NCBI GenBank assembly: GCA_002332795.1
Contig: DDBP01000263.1
Span: forward strand, 1 to 8,358
DNA: 8,358 bases
Source: Anaerolineales bacterium UBA2029
GTDB lineage: Bacteria > Chloroflexota > Anaerolineae > Aggregatilineales > Aggregatilineaceae
Direction: 5' to 3'
The position numbers and the translations under genes are program-made. Shown piece after piece: positions 1 through 6,769 of the stretch (its first letter is position 1; each line of letters begins with the position of its first letter). The notes beneath the pieces are model-generated. The model was not told where the DNA came from and searched no databases. It saw only the letters and a program-made list of their open reading frames with translations.

Positions 1-2
1 CA

Positions 3-1544
3 GGCAAGACGGTGCAACTGACGCTCGATCTGGCCTTGCAGGAGGCAGCGCAGGAAGCGCTCACCCGCCGCATCAACATCGTCAACGCCGAGGCGCAGCG
101 TTTGGTGACGCAGCAGGGCGTGGTCATCGTCATGGACCCGCGCAACGGCGAAATCCTGGCGATGGTGAGCTGGCCCACCTACGACAACTCGCGCTTCGCC
201 CGTTTCATTGACGGCGAATACTACTTCAAGCAGTTCGACGATCCGCTACGTCCGCTGGTCAACCATGCCATCAGCGCGCTCTACCCGCCCGGCTCGGTGT
301 GGAAGCTGATCACCGCCATCGGCGCGCTGGAAGAGAAAGTGATCGCGCCGGAGAGCTTCCTGTTCTGCCCTGGGCGACTGGTGCTGCCCAATGCCTACGC
401 ACCGCTGGACGTAGCGCGCGGGCAGACGTTCGTGTGCTGGTTGCGCAGCGGTCACGAGCGCGTCAACCTGCTGAAGGGCATTGCGCAAAGCTGCGACGTG
501 TACTTCTATCAGGTGGGCGGCGGCAACCCCGATGTCAGCCCGCAGACTCTGCGCCCTGGCGGGTTGGGCATCTTCGACCTCTACCGCTGGGCGACGGCAT
601 TCGGCATCGGCTCGGAACTGGGCATCGAATTGCCGGGCGAACTGGCCGGACGTATGCCCGAAAACCAGTGGAAACGCCGTAATTATGGCGAAAGCTGGTC
701 TACCGGCGACACCTACAACGCGGCCTTCGGCCAGGGCTATGTGACGGTGACGCCGCTGCAACTGATCAGCGCGGTGGCGGCTATCGCCAATGGCGGCACG
801 CTCTATCAGCCCACCATCGTCAAGAATCTGCAGGATGCCAACGGCAACATCCTGCAGGAATTCAAGCCGCGCGTGGCCCGCACGATCGTCTGGCCAGAAG
901 ATGGCGAACCGGTGCTGCTGTTGCAGGAAGATATGCTCATCCAGGGCGAGAACAGCCTGGTCTGCCGCTGCGAAGAGACCAGTCAGTGGTACGATCCGGC
1001 GCAGTGCAACCCGGAGACCTACCGCGGGCAGTACGACCGCGACCCCAACCCCGACGACGACGTGACCGACATCGTCACCTATCGCGTCAACGTGCCCTAC
1101 AACTACACCTTCAATGCCGGCGTGTGCGATCCGCTGGAGTTCGAGAGCCTGGGGCGCGAGAGCCTGGTTCAGCGGCAACACCCCTACTTCCCGCCCTTCG
1201 CCACGCCCTGGTCCATAGACTGGGTGCAGCGCGGGATGCGCGAGGCCGTGCTGACCGGCACGGCGTCGGGCACGGCGCTGCCTTATGTGAACGTGGCGGG
1301 GAAGACGGGCACCGCCGAATACTGCGACGACCTGGCCTATCCGCAGGGGCTGTGCGTGCCCGGCAACTGGCCCGCGCACGCCTGGTACGTGGGCTATGCC
1401 CCCTTTGAGAATCCCGAAGTGATCGCCCTGGCGTTCGTCTACAACGGCGGCGAAGGGTCAGCAGTGGCCGCGCCCATTGTGCGCGAAGTGCTGGACGCCT
1501 ACTTCAAGCTGAAGACGCAGCGCGGGCAGAGCAGGGTTGAATAG
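3..1544 (+). CDS. mrdA: Penicillin-binding protein 2-like transpeptidase, 5'-partial
   Basis: Periplasmic/extracytoplasmic D,D-transpeptidase that cross-links peptidoglycan during elongation. The reading frame is open from the first codon at position 3 (GKTVQLTLDL, the usual entry into the transpeptidase domain), so the membrane anchor and dimerisation domain lie outside the window. Counting from the GTG at 12, the catalytic SxxK motif is SVWK at residues 95-98 (in YPPGSVWK), the SxN-type motif is SCD at 160-162, and KTGT is at 431-434. The blocks FCPG (119), CW (142) and GH (147-148), followed by SCDVYFY, are typical of class B PBP2 rather than PBP3/FtsI. About 90 residues between the SxN and KTG boxes (roughly 303-395), containing C318, C320, C332 and C372, look like an insertion. 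The stop is TAG at 1542. It converges on a degV gene. The class is secure; the exact orthology (MrdA against a paralogue) is inferred. Confidence 0.93.
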   Translation, partial: GKTVQLTLDLALQEAAQEALTRRINIVNAEAQRLVTQQGVVIVMDPRNGEILAMVSWPTYDNSRFARFIDGEYYFKQFDDPLRPLVNHAISALYPPGSVWKLITAIGALEEKVIAPESFLFCPGRLVLPNAYAPLDVARGQTFVCWLRSGHERVNLLKGIAQSCDVYFYQVGGGNPDVSPQTLRPGGLGIFDLYRWATAFGIGSELGIELPGELAGRMPENQWKRRNYGESWSTGDTYNAAFGQGYVTVTPLQLISAVAAIANGGTLYQPTIVKNLQDANGNILQEFKPRVARTIVWPEDGEPVLLLQEDMLIQGENSLVCRCEETSQWYDPAQCNPETYRGQYDRDPNPDDDVTDIVTYRVNVPYNYTFNAGVCDPLEFESLGRESLVQRQHPYFPPFATPWSIDWVQRGMREAVLTGTASGTALPYVNVAGKTGTAEYCDDLAYPQGLCVPGNWPAHAWYVGYAPFENPEVIALAFVYNGGEGSAVAAPIVREVLDAYFKLKTQRGQSRVE

Positions 1545-1546
1545 AA

Positions 1547-1585
1547 GAGGACGCAGTGGAGACAACGTGCTCGCGCTGCGTCCTC
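1547..1585. terminator. Hairpin between convergent genes, candidate bidirectional terminator
   Basis: Perfect 10-bp inverted repeat GAGGACGCAG (1547-1556) / CTGCGTCCTC (1576-1585) with a 19-nt loop. It begins 2 nt after the PBP2 stop codon and ends 31 nt from the degV stop on the opposite strand. The position between two convergent 3' ends fits a shared terminator. No strict U-tract follows on either strand (only TCTTTATTCT on +), so efficiency as an intrinsic terminator is uncertain. Confidence 0.6.
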
Positions 1586-1615
1586 GCGCATCTTTATTCT
1601 GTGATTTCGGTCAAC

Positions 1616-2476
1616 TCAGGCGGGCTGATCGGGGATGAGGGCGATGCCCACCGTGCCGGGGCCACTGTGCACGCCCAGCGCAGGCGACAGTTGCGTCACC
1701 ACCCACTCGACGACCGCGAAAGACTGCTCTACCAGCGGGCGGAACTTCTCGACCTCGTCGCGAGCGGCCACGTGCATCAGCGCAGCGCGGACGGGGCTGC
1801 CTTCGGCGATGTGTCCCAGCGCCAGCGAGACAATGCGTTTGTACGCGCCGGAGCGGGTGCGCGCTACGCCGAGCGGGGCGGGCATACCGCCGCGCATCCC
1901 GATGATCGGCTTGATGCTGAGCAGATCGCCCAACATACCGGTCACCTTGTTGATGCGCCCGCCGCGCTGCAGGTATTCGAGCGTATCGTTGGTGAAGCCC
2001 ACGAAAGCGCTGGCCGCCACTTTGCGGGCTACCTCGGCGACCTCGGCCAGCGACAGTCCTTTGAGCGCCGCTCGCGCGGCCTGGATCACCGCCCAGCCGT
2101 GGGCCATGGCCACCTGCTGCGTGTCTACCACTTCCACGGGGAAGCCCGGCATTTCCTGTTCCAGCAGACGCCTGGCCAGCATCGCCGACTGATACCCGCC
2201 GCTGCCCGTGCCGGTGATGCTGATTTCCACAATGGAGTCGCCACGCTGCGCGGCGCGTCGGTAGGCTTCCAGATACTCCCCGGCACTGGGGTTGGCCGTG
2301 GTGGGCCATTCGGGGGCGGTCTTCACCCATTCGTAGAAGGCATCGGGGGGCATGTCCACGCCGTCGCGCAGGGTTCCCTGGACGGTGTGTACATGGTAAG
2401 GGACGACCTCGATGCCAAGCTCTTTGACCATTGGCTCCGGCACCGAGGCGCAGCTATCTGTCACTATGATGACCAC
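1616..2476 (-). CDS. DegV family fatty-acid-binding protein
   Basis: 286-residue protein of the DegV/FakB family, normal in length. Family members are cytoplasmic and bind a fatty acid; in Firmicutes FakB hands it to the kinase FakA for phosphorylation and lipid synthesis. Recognisable features are the N-terminal IVTDSCASVP (residues 4-13), PTTANPS (58-64), LEYLQRGGRI (166-175), LSIKPII (186-192) and GVHSGPGTVGIAL near the C-terminus with H270, the position of the ligand-carboxylate histidine in FakB. The usual TTSQPS and SSxLSGT motifs are changed to TTANPS and TGTGSGGY (88-95). The start is GTG at 2476, preceded by AAAGGAG 7 nt upstream. It is transcribed alone, convergent to PBP2 and divergent from the next gene; no FakA-like kinase gene is present here. 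The family is secure; the ligand and partner are unknown. Confidence 0.92.
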   Translation of the reverse strand: MVIIVTDSCASVPEPMVKELGIEVVPYHVHTVQGTLRDGVDMPPDAFYEWVKTAPEWPTTANPSAGEYLEAYRRAAQRGDSIVEISITGTGSGGYQSAMLARRLLEQEMPGFPVEVVDTQQVAMAHGWAVIQAARAALKGLSLAEVAEVARKVAASAFVGFTNDTLEYLQRGGRINKVTGMLGDLLSIKPIIGMRGGMPAPLGVARTRSGAYKRIVSLALGHIAEGSPVRAALMHVAARDEVEKFRPLVEQSFAVVEWVVTQLSPALGVHSGPGTVGIALIPDQPA

Positions 2477-2612
2477 CGTAAAGCTCCTTTGGTGAGCATG
2501 TCTTCAGCGCCCCATCGTCGGGGTGCACGACTCGCGTATCTCATGGGCTGGTACAGCGCCGTTGGTGTCCACGGTGTTCTTGAAGCGCGGCGGGCCAGCC
2601 TGTTGGTGGCAA

Positions 2613-2641
2613 TTGTACCGCAACTCAGAACCTGCTAATAT
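2613..2641 (+). promoter_or_regulatory. Candidate promoter for the HEAT/TPR membrane protein gene
   Basis: TTGTAC (2613-2618), a 17-nt spacer, then TAATAT (2636-2641) preceded by TG at 2633-2634, giving an extended -10 (TGCTAATAT). This is a sigma-70-type arrangement with a -35 match of only 3/6 and a -10 match of 4/6. It sits 41 nt before the ATG of the downstream gene in the divergent intergenic region 2477-2682. I found no convincing promoter for degV on the opposite strand. Confidence 0.5.
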
Positions 2642-2682
2642 GAGAAGCGCGCGATCCATGCCAGCCGGTACAGGGGGGAGCC

Positions 2683-3768
2683 ATGTGGGAATCCTACGCC
2701 GAGCAGCTACACAGCGCCGATCCTGAGCAGCGCCGCCAGGCGATCATCGCGCTGGCCAATTCCCGTGATCTGGCCGCGCTCAGGCCGCTGGCCGAAGCCT
2801 TTCAGCACGACCCCGACCCGGCCCTGCGCGAACTGGCGCTCAAGGCCGGGCGCTACATCCGGCGCTATGCCGCGCCGCGCGACGAAGAAGAAGCGCAGAT
2901 TTCCGCCCGCGATCGTGAACTGGCCCAGAAGCTGCTCGACGCGGCCACTTCCTACCATCTGCACGGCGACAAGGGGCGCGCGACCGATACGCTGGGTAAG
3001 GCCCTCAGCCTCAACCCGGCCCTGCGCAAGGAGACGTTCGTCGCCAACCTGATCACCTCGTTGACGGGCATGAGCGTGGACGAAGCCATGCCCCTGCTCA
3101 CGCATCCGGATCGGCGGCGCGCGCTGATTGGCAGGGTCGGGGGCAAGCGACGGCTGCAGCGCATGGCCGAAGGTCCCGGCGCAGAGTCGGCGACCTGGGA
3201 CAACGTGATGGTGGACTTCGTGCTCTACGCGCTGGTCGTGGCGCTGAGCACGGCGGCCATCCTCATTTTCGCGCTCGACGCTGTGCGCGACCTGATCGAG
3301 TCTGCGCCGGTGAGCACGGTCTCCTCCAGCGATCTCGACGCGCTGTTCGACGCCAGCATGGTAGGCATGATGCTGCTGGGTGGCTTCTATGGCATCTACT
3401 CGGCGCTGGCGCTGGCCCTGGAGGGCGGGGCGATTCACCTAGTCGCCACCTTCTTCTTCGGCGGCGATAGCCCGCTGGTCTATCTCTACCGGCGTCTGGT
3501 GCCTTTCCAGACCTACTTCATGCTGGCCGTGGCTCTGATCTTCCTGATCCTGGCCCTCAGCGGAGCCTGGTTGACCATCCCGCTGGTCATGGCCGCTGTG
3601 TCGTTGGGGGCGGGGTACTGGATCGCGCGGCTGATCGGCGAGGTCTATCGCATCGGCACCGGGCTGGGCTGCCTGACGCTCATTCTGGGCGGCGTGCTGA
3701 TCGCCGTCGTGGCGACGGTGGGCAACTTGCTGCTGACCGGAGCGCTCAGCGCCCTGTTTGGAAGCTGA
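2683..3768 (+). CDS. HEAT/TPR-repeat protein with C-terminal multi-spanning (Yip1-like) membrane domain
   Basis: 361-residue protein that I cannot name. Residues 1-60 look like an alpha-solenoid unit of HEAT type (DPEQRRQAIIALANS, then DPDPALRELALKAG). Residues about 80-113 (AQKLLDAATSYHLHGDKGRA onward, to SLNPAL) resemble one TPR, with the typical G-x-A and LNP features. A basic linker (RRRALIGRVGGKRRLQR, 144-160) precedes about five hydrophobic segments: ~176-198, ~224-246, ~276-296, ~297-316 and ~327-352. The AIHLVATFFFGGDS block (250-263) followed by further helices resembles the Yip1/YIF1 superfamily pattern, but this needs a profile search. The topology suggests a cytoplasmic, protein-binding N-terminus anchored to the membrane. 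ATG 2683 is chosen because GGGGGGAG ends 2 nt upstream, a rather short spacing. It is likely monocistronic. Its role is unknown; a link to envelope assembly is only suggested by the neighbours. Confidence 0.8.
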   Translation: MWESYAEQLHSADPEQRRQAIIALANSRDLAALRPLAEAFQHDPDPALRELALKAGRYIRRYAAPRDEEEAQISARDRELAQKLLDAATSYHLHGDKGRATDTLGKALSLNPALRKETFVANLITSLTGMSVDEAMPLLTHPDRRRALIGRVGGKRRLQRMAEGPGAESATWDNVMVDFVLYALVVALSTAAILIFALDAVRDLIESAPVSTVSSSDLDALFDASMVGMMLLGGFYGIYSALALALEGGAIHLVATFFFGGDSPLVYLYRRLVPFQTYFMLAVALIFLILALSGAWLTIPLVMAAVSLGAGYWIARLIGEVYRIGTGLGCLTLILGGVLIAVVATVGNLLLTGALSALFGS

Positions 3769-3787
3769 GCTGCTCTCTGCGCTCAGC
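3764..3787 (+). terminator. Weak hairpin over the stop codon of the HEAT/TPR gene
   Basis: Inverted repeat GCTGAGC (3764-3770) / GCTCAGC (3781-3787) with a 10-nt loop; the stop codon TGA (3766-3768) lies in the left arm. No T-tract follows, so it may be chance or part of the TCAGC-type intergenic repeat seen elsewhere in the window rather than a working terminator. Confidence 0.25.
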
Positions 3788-3843
3788 ACTACCCACCCTC
3801 GAATTGTCGCAACACCGGGGTACAGAGCAAAGAATCCCCAAAC

Positions 3844-3878
3844 GTCTCTGCGCTTTCCTCTGCGCTCTCTGCGGTGAA
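3844..3878 (+). repeat. CTCTGCG dispersed repeat, copy A
   Basis: Three near-identical units, TCTCTGCG (3845-3852), CCTCTGCG (3857-3864) and TCTCTGCG (3866-3873), followed by GTGAA. The unit matches, in reverse complement, the copy at 8267-8297. Translated, it gives the low-complexity string LCAFLCALCGE, typical of spurious ORFs over such intergenic repeats. It lies in the 213-bp gap before the phosphomutase gene. Confidence 0.75.
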
Positions 3879-3902
3879 TTCTCCCCCTTCAGGACACGCC
3901 CT

Positions 3903-3931
3903 TTTTTCGCACGCCCGCGCTACGGTATAAT
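3903..3931 (+). promoter_or_regulatory. Candidate promoter of the phosphomutase gene (GGTATAAT -10)
   Basis: Perfect TATAAT at 3926-3931 within GGTATAATGC; at 17-nt spacing the -35 position holds TTTTTC (3903-3908), a weak match in a T-rich run. A start near 3938 would give a leader of about 44 nt to the ATG at 3982. The GGTATAATGC decamer is identical to that before mreB. Confidence 0.7.
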
Positions 3932-3981
3932 GCGCGTGCAGCATGAACCGGCGCGCAGAAGACCTGATGGGAGGAAGACGC

Positions 3982-5400
3982 ATGGCGCAGGTACCCACCG
4001 AAGTTTTCCGCAAATACGATATCCGCGGCACGGTCGAAGGCCCCGCCGCGCAGCTCACTCCGGGCCTGGCCCGGCTGGTCGGGCAGGCGTATGGCACCTA
4101 TGTGCAGCGCCATCTGGGGATCGAGCAGGTCTTCGTCGGCGGTGACAATCGCCTGTCCACTCCCGCTCTGAAGGACGCCATCATCGAGGGGGTGTTGAGC
4201 ACCGGCCTGCGCGTGACGGACATCGGCGCGGTGATGACGCCTACTGTCTACTTCGCTTCCGCTTCGCACGAGCGGGCGGGCGGCATCATGATCACCGGCA
4301 GTCACCTGACCACGCAGTACAACGGTATCAAGATGGCCTATGGGCGGCTGGCACTGGCCGGTGAGCAGATTCAAGACCTGCTGCGCATCATTCAGACCGA
4401 CGATTTTGCGGTGGGGCAGGGCGAGCGGCGCGAGGACTTCGGCATGGTGCACAGGCACATGGCCGTCATCAAGCAGAAAGTGACCCTGGGGCCGCGCAAG
4501 ATCAAGGTGGTGGTGGACGCAGGCAATGGCCTCAGCGGCACTTTTGTTCCGCCGGTGCTGCGCGACCTGGGGATCGAGGTCGTGTGCCTGTTCTGCGAGC
4601 CGGACGGCACATTCCCCAACCATCTGCCCAATCCCGAAGACCCCGAACTGACCAAAGACCTGGAAGCCGCCGTCGTCGCGCACAAGGCGGACTTCGGCAT
4701 CGGCTTCGATGGCGACGCCGATCGCTGCGGGCTGATTGACGAGCACGGCCACCATGTGGCCGCCGACCGACTGCTGGCCCTGCTGGCCCGCGATCTGTTG
4801 CAGCGACACCCCGGCACGCCGGTCGTCTTCGACGTGAAGTCCAGTCAGGTGCTGCCCGACATCATCCGACAGCATGGCGGTCAACCGGTGATGTGGAAGG
4901 CCGGGCACAGCCTGATGAAGCAGAAGATGGCCGAGATCGGCGCGCTGATCGGCGGCGAGGTCAGCGGGCACCTGTTCATCGGCGAGGATTACTACGGCTT
5001 CGACGACGCGCCGCTGGTGGCCCTGAAAGTGCTGGAACTCTACAGCAAGAGCGACAAGACGCTCTCGCAGATGCTGGCCGAAATGCCCACCATGCCTGCG
5101 ACGCCGGAGATCATCATGGCTGCGCCGGACGACGTGAAGTTCAAGATCATCGAGGCGGTGCGCGACCGGCTGCAAGATCGCTACGAGGTGGTCACGGTGG
5201 ACGGGGCGCGGGCCATCTTCGAGGATGGCTGGGGACTGGTGCGCGCCAGCAACACCCAACCTGCCATCACCATGCGCTTCGAAGCACGCACCAAAGCACA
5301 ACTGGTCGAGTATATGAAACGCTTCGACGCCCTGCTGGACGACTACCCGCAGGTAGACCGCACTGAATTGCGCAAGCAGATTGCTGCCTTCAGCGCCTGA
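3982..5400 (+). CDS. manB: Phosphomannomutase/phosphoglucomutase (AlgC/ManB type)
   Basis: 472-residue cytoplasmic alpha-D-phosphohexomutase that interconverts hexose 6- and 1-phosphates (Man and/or Glc), feeding nucleotide-sugar and envelope polysaccharide synthesis. The four signature elements are in order: N-terminal FRKYDIRGT (residues 10-18); phosphoserine loop ITGSHLTTQYNG with catalytic S107; metal-binding loop DGDADR (243-248); sugar-binding GEVSGH (325-330) followed by GFDDAP; and phosphate-binding RASNTQP (421-427). The length matches AlgC-like enzymes. The phosphoserine loop lacks the common N-P after SH (SHLT instead of SHNP). The start ATG 3982 is preferred because GGGAGGA (3969-3975) lies 6 nt upstream and the protein then begins just before the conserved FxKYDIRG; an in-frame ATG at 3943 adds 13 residues but lies only 12 nt after the -10 box and has no ribosome site. 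Substrate preference cannot be read from the sequence. Confidence 0.93.
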   Translation: MAQVPTEVFRKYDIRGTVEGPAAQLTPGLARLVGQAYGTYVQRHLGIEQVFVGGDNRLSTPALKDAIIEGVLSTGLRVTDIGAVMTPTVYFASASHERAGGIMITGSHLTTQYNGIKMAYGRLALAGEQIQDLLRIIQTDDFAVGQGERREDFGMVHRHMAVIKQKVTLGPRKIKVVVDAGNGLSGTFVPPVLRDLGIEVVCLFCEPDGTFPNHLPNPEDPELTKDLEAAVVAHKADFGIGFDGDADRCGLIDEHGHHVAADRLLALLARDLLQRHPGTPVVFDVKSSQVLPDIIRQHGGQPVMWKAGHSLMKQKMAEIGALIGGEVSGHLFIGEDYYGFDDAPLVALKVLELYSKSDKTLSQMLAEMPTMPATPEIIMAAPDDVKFKIIEAVRDRLQDRYEVVTVDGARAIFEDGWGLVRASNTQPAITMRFEARTKAQLVEYMKRFDALLDDYPQVDRTELRKQIAAFSA

Positions 5401-5454
5401 GCGGGTGGCAATCGGGCGGTACGTGGCGAAGATGAGCGTTTGATGAGACACCCC

Positions 5455-5483
5455 CTGCCAGGCGCTACGGGGCATGGTATAAT
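5455..5483 (+). promoter_or_regulatory. mreB promoter with extended -10
   Basis: CTGCCA (5455-5460, 4/6 to TTGACA), a 17-nt spacer, then TATAAT (5478-5483) with an upstream TGG forming a textbook extended -10 (TGGTATAAT). The -10 is enclosed by a perfect 5-bp inverted repeat, GGCAT (5471-5475) / ATGCC (5482-5486). It is 35 nt from the mreB start codon. This is the strongest promoter candidate in the window. Confidence 0.8.
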
Positions 5484-5518
5484 GCCGCCCGATACTCAGG
5501 GAGGAGGGGTACACACCA

Positions 5519-6583
5519 TTGGTTAGCCCATTGGATTGGTTGCTGGGCCTGTTTTCGCTCGACATCGGGATCGATCTGGGCACGGCCAACACGCTGGTAA
5601 GCGTGCGTGGCAAAGGCATTGTGATCAACGAACCGTCGTATGTCGCCATCGAGCGCAAGACACGCCGCCCGATCAGCGTGGGACGCGAAGCCAAGGAGAT
5701 GTTCGGCAAGACCCCCACGTCCAAGTATATGGTTGTCCGCCCGTTGCGCGACGGCGTGATCAGCGAGTTCGAGATCACTGAGGCCATGCTCGATTACTTC
5801 ATCCGCAAGGCCCACGAGCAACACTGGGTGCCCATTCCCCGCCCGCGCGTGGTGGTGGGCATTCCTTCGGGCGTGACCGAGGTGGAAAAGCGCGCCGTCT
5901 ACGACGCCACCATCAGCGCGGGCGCGCGCGAGGCGTACCTGATCGAAGAGCCGGTCGCCGCGGCCATCGGCGCGGGCCTGCCCATCCAGGAAACACGCGG
6001 CAGCATGATAGTGGACATTGGCGGCGGCACGACCGAAGTGGCCATCTTTTCGCTGGGCGGCATCGTCATCAGTCGCTCTATTCGCGTGGCGGGTGACGAG
6101 ATGGACGAGGACATCGTCCAGTACATGCGCGCCAAGTACAACCTGCTCATCGGCGAGCGCACTGCCGAACGCGCCAAGATCGAGATCGGCTCGGCCTATC
6201 CATTGCCAGAAGAGCGCACCATGGTCTTGCGCGGGCGCAACCTGGTGACCGGCTTGCCGGAAGCGGTCGAAGTCTCGTCTATCGAGCTACGCGAGGCGCT
6301 CAACCCTTCGGTGAGCATCATCATAGACACCATCCGCGATGCGCTCGACGAAACGCCGCCCGAACTGGTGGCCGACTTGATGGAGTCTGGCATTTGCATG
6401 GCGGGCGGCGGCAGCCAACTGAAAGGGCTGTGCGAGCGCATCGCCGACGAGGTGAACGTGCGCGTCTGGCTGGCCGAGGACTCGATGACCTGCGTGGCGC
6501 GCGGGGCCGGGCGTATCCTGGAAGACTACGACAACCTGCGCTCGTTGCTGGCTGGCCTGGAACGCGGTTCGACACAGCACTGA
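5519..6583 (+). CDS. mreB: Rod shape-determining protein MreB (bacterial actin)
   Basis: 354-residue actin-like ATPase that polymerises on the inner membrane face and guides the peptidoglycan elongation complex. All actin-fold nucleotide motifs are present: phosphate-1 DIGIDLGTANT (residues 15-25), connect-1 EEPVAAAIGAG (143-153), phosphate-2 VDIGGGTTEVAI (165-176) and the adenosine motif GICMAGGGSQLKGL (291-304). The N-terminus SPLDWLLGLFS (3-13) could form the hydrophobic/amphipathic membrane-insertion helix known for many MreBs. The start is TTG at 5519, with AGGGAGGAGGGG (5498-5509) ending 9 nt upstream; an in-frame TTG at 5531 is possible but much further from the ribosome site. It has its own promoter and is followed by a 186-bp gap, then mreC. 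The length and motifs are normal, with no sign of breakage. Confidence 0.97.
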   Translation: MVSPLDWLLGLFSLDIGIDLGTANTLVSVRGKGIVINEPSYVAIERKTRRPISVGREAKEMFGKTPTSKYMVVRPLRDGVISEFEITEAMLDYFIRKAHEQHWVPIPRPRVVVGIPSGVTEVEKRAVYDATISAGAREAYLIEEPVAAAIGAGLPIQETRGSMIVDIGGGTTEVAIFSLGGIVISRSIRVAGDEMDEDIVQYMRAKYNLLIGERTAERAKIEIGSAYPLPEERTMVLRGRNLVTGLPEAVEVSSIELREALNPSVSIIIDTIRDALDETPPELVADLMESGICMAGGGSQLKGLCERIADEVNVRVWLAEDSMTCVARGAGRILEDYDNLRSLLAGLERGSTQH

Positions 6584-6606
6584 AACGGGCTTTCGGCTCT
6601 CTGTCT

Positions 6607-6620
6607 TCAGCCGTCAGCGG
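6607..6620 (+). repeat. Short TCAGC heptamer repeat after mreB
   Basis: Two tandem heptamers TCAGCCG/TCAGCGG (6607-6620, first unit beginning TCAGC after CTGTCT), 23 nt after the mreB stop. They have the same TCAGCNN unit as the longer array after mreD. Confidence 0.4.
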
Positions 6621-6705
6621 GTGGGGAACACTCACGCTTGCTGGCGGCTGTTCGCTGGGTAGGGAGTCCTCTCCGCAGACTCTGTGTCTCAGCGATGAGC
6701 GAATA

Positions 6706-6734
6706 CTGTCCCCAGGCGGTCGGGCGGGTATAAT
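6706..6734 (+). promoter_or_regulatory. Candidate mreC promoter (GGTATAAT -10)
   Basis: TATAAT at 6729-6734 preceded by GG; at 17-nt spacing the -35 position holds CTGTCC (6706-6711, 3/6 to TTGACA). The -10 lies 35 nt before the mreC GTG, exactly as for mreB. It implies that mreC and mreD can be transcribed without reading through mreB. Confidence 0.7.
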
Positions 6735-6769
6735 CAGCCACTGGCAACCACAGCAAGGAGGAGAAGCTG

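Noticed and set aside
246..1379. 377-codon open frame on the minus strand across PBP2
   Set aside because: Antisense to the transpeptidase, with low-complexity Arg/His/Ala-rich translation and no recognisable domain.
2612..2617. Minus-strand TACAAT as a -10 for degV
   Set aside because: The matching -35 position has almost no similarity to TTGACA and the leader would be about 135 nt; too weak to annotate.
1556..2638. 360-codon open frame on the plus strand across degV
   Set aside because: Overlaps the terminator hairpin and is antisense to a well-supported DegV protein; no motif support.
3844..3878. Possible CRISPR-like array
   Set aside because: Units are only 8-9 bp with 1-4 bp spacers; this is a simple tandem repeat without distinct spacers or cas genes.
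3943..3981. Upstream ATG adding 13 residues to the phosphomutase
   Set aside because: Only 12 nt after the -10 box and without a ribosome site; ATG 3982 has GGGAGGA 6 nt upstream and fits the family N-terminus.
3804..4145. Small open frame with LCAFLCALCGE repeats
   Set aside because: Encoded by the intergenic CTCTGCG repeat and then out of frame through the phosphomutase start; a known type of spurious ORF.
3889..5787. 632-codon open frame on the minus strand across the phosphomutase gene
   Set aside because: It lies antisense to a clear phosphohexomutase, its translation is rich in His/Gln/Arg without family motifs, and it runs past the mreB promoter. It is a GC-bias shadow.
6664..6682. 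GAGTC/GACTC hairpin between mreB and mreC as a terminator
   Set aside because: Only a 5-bp stem with no T-tract; not distinguishable from chance.
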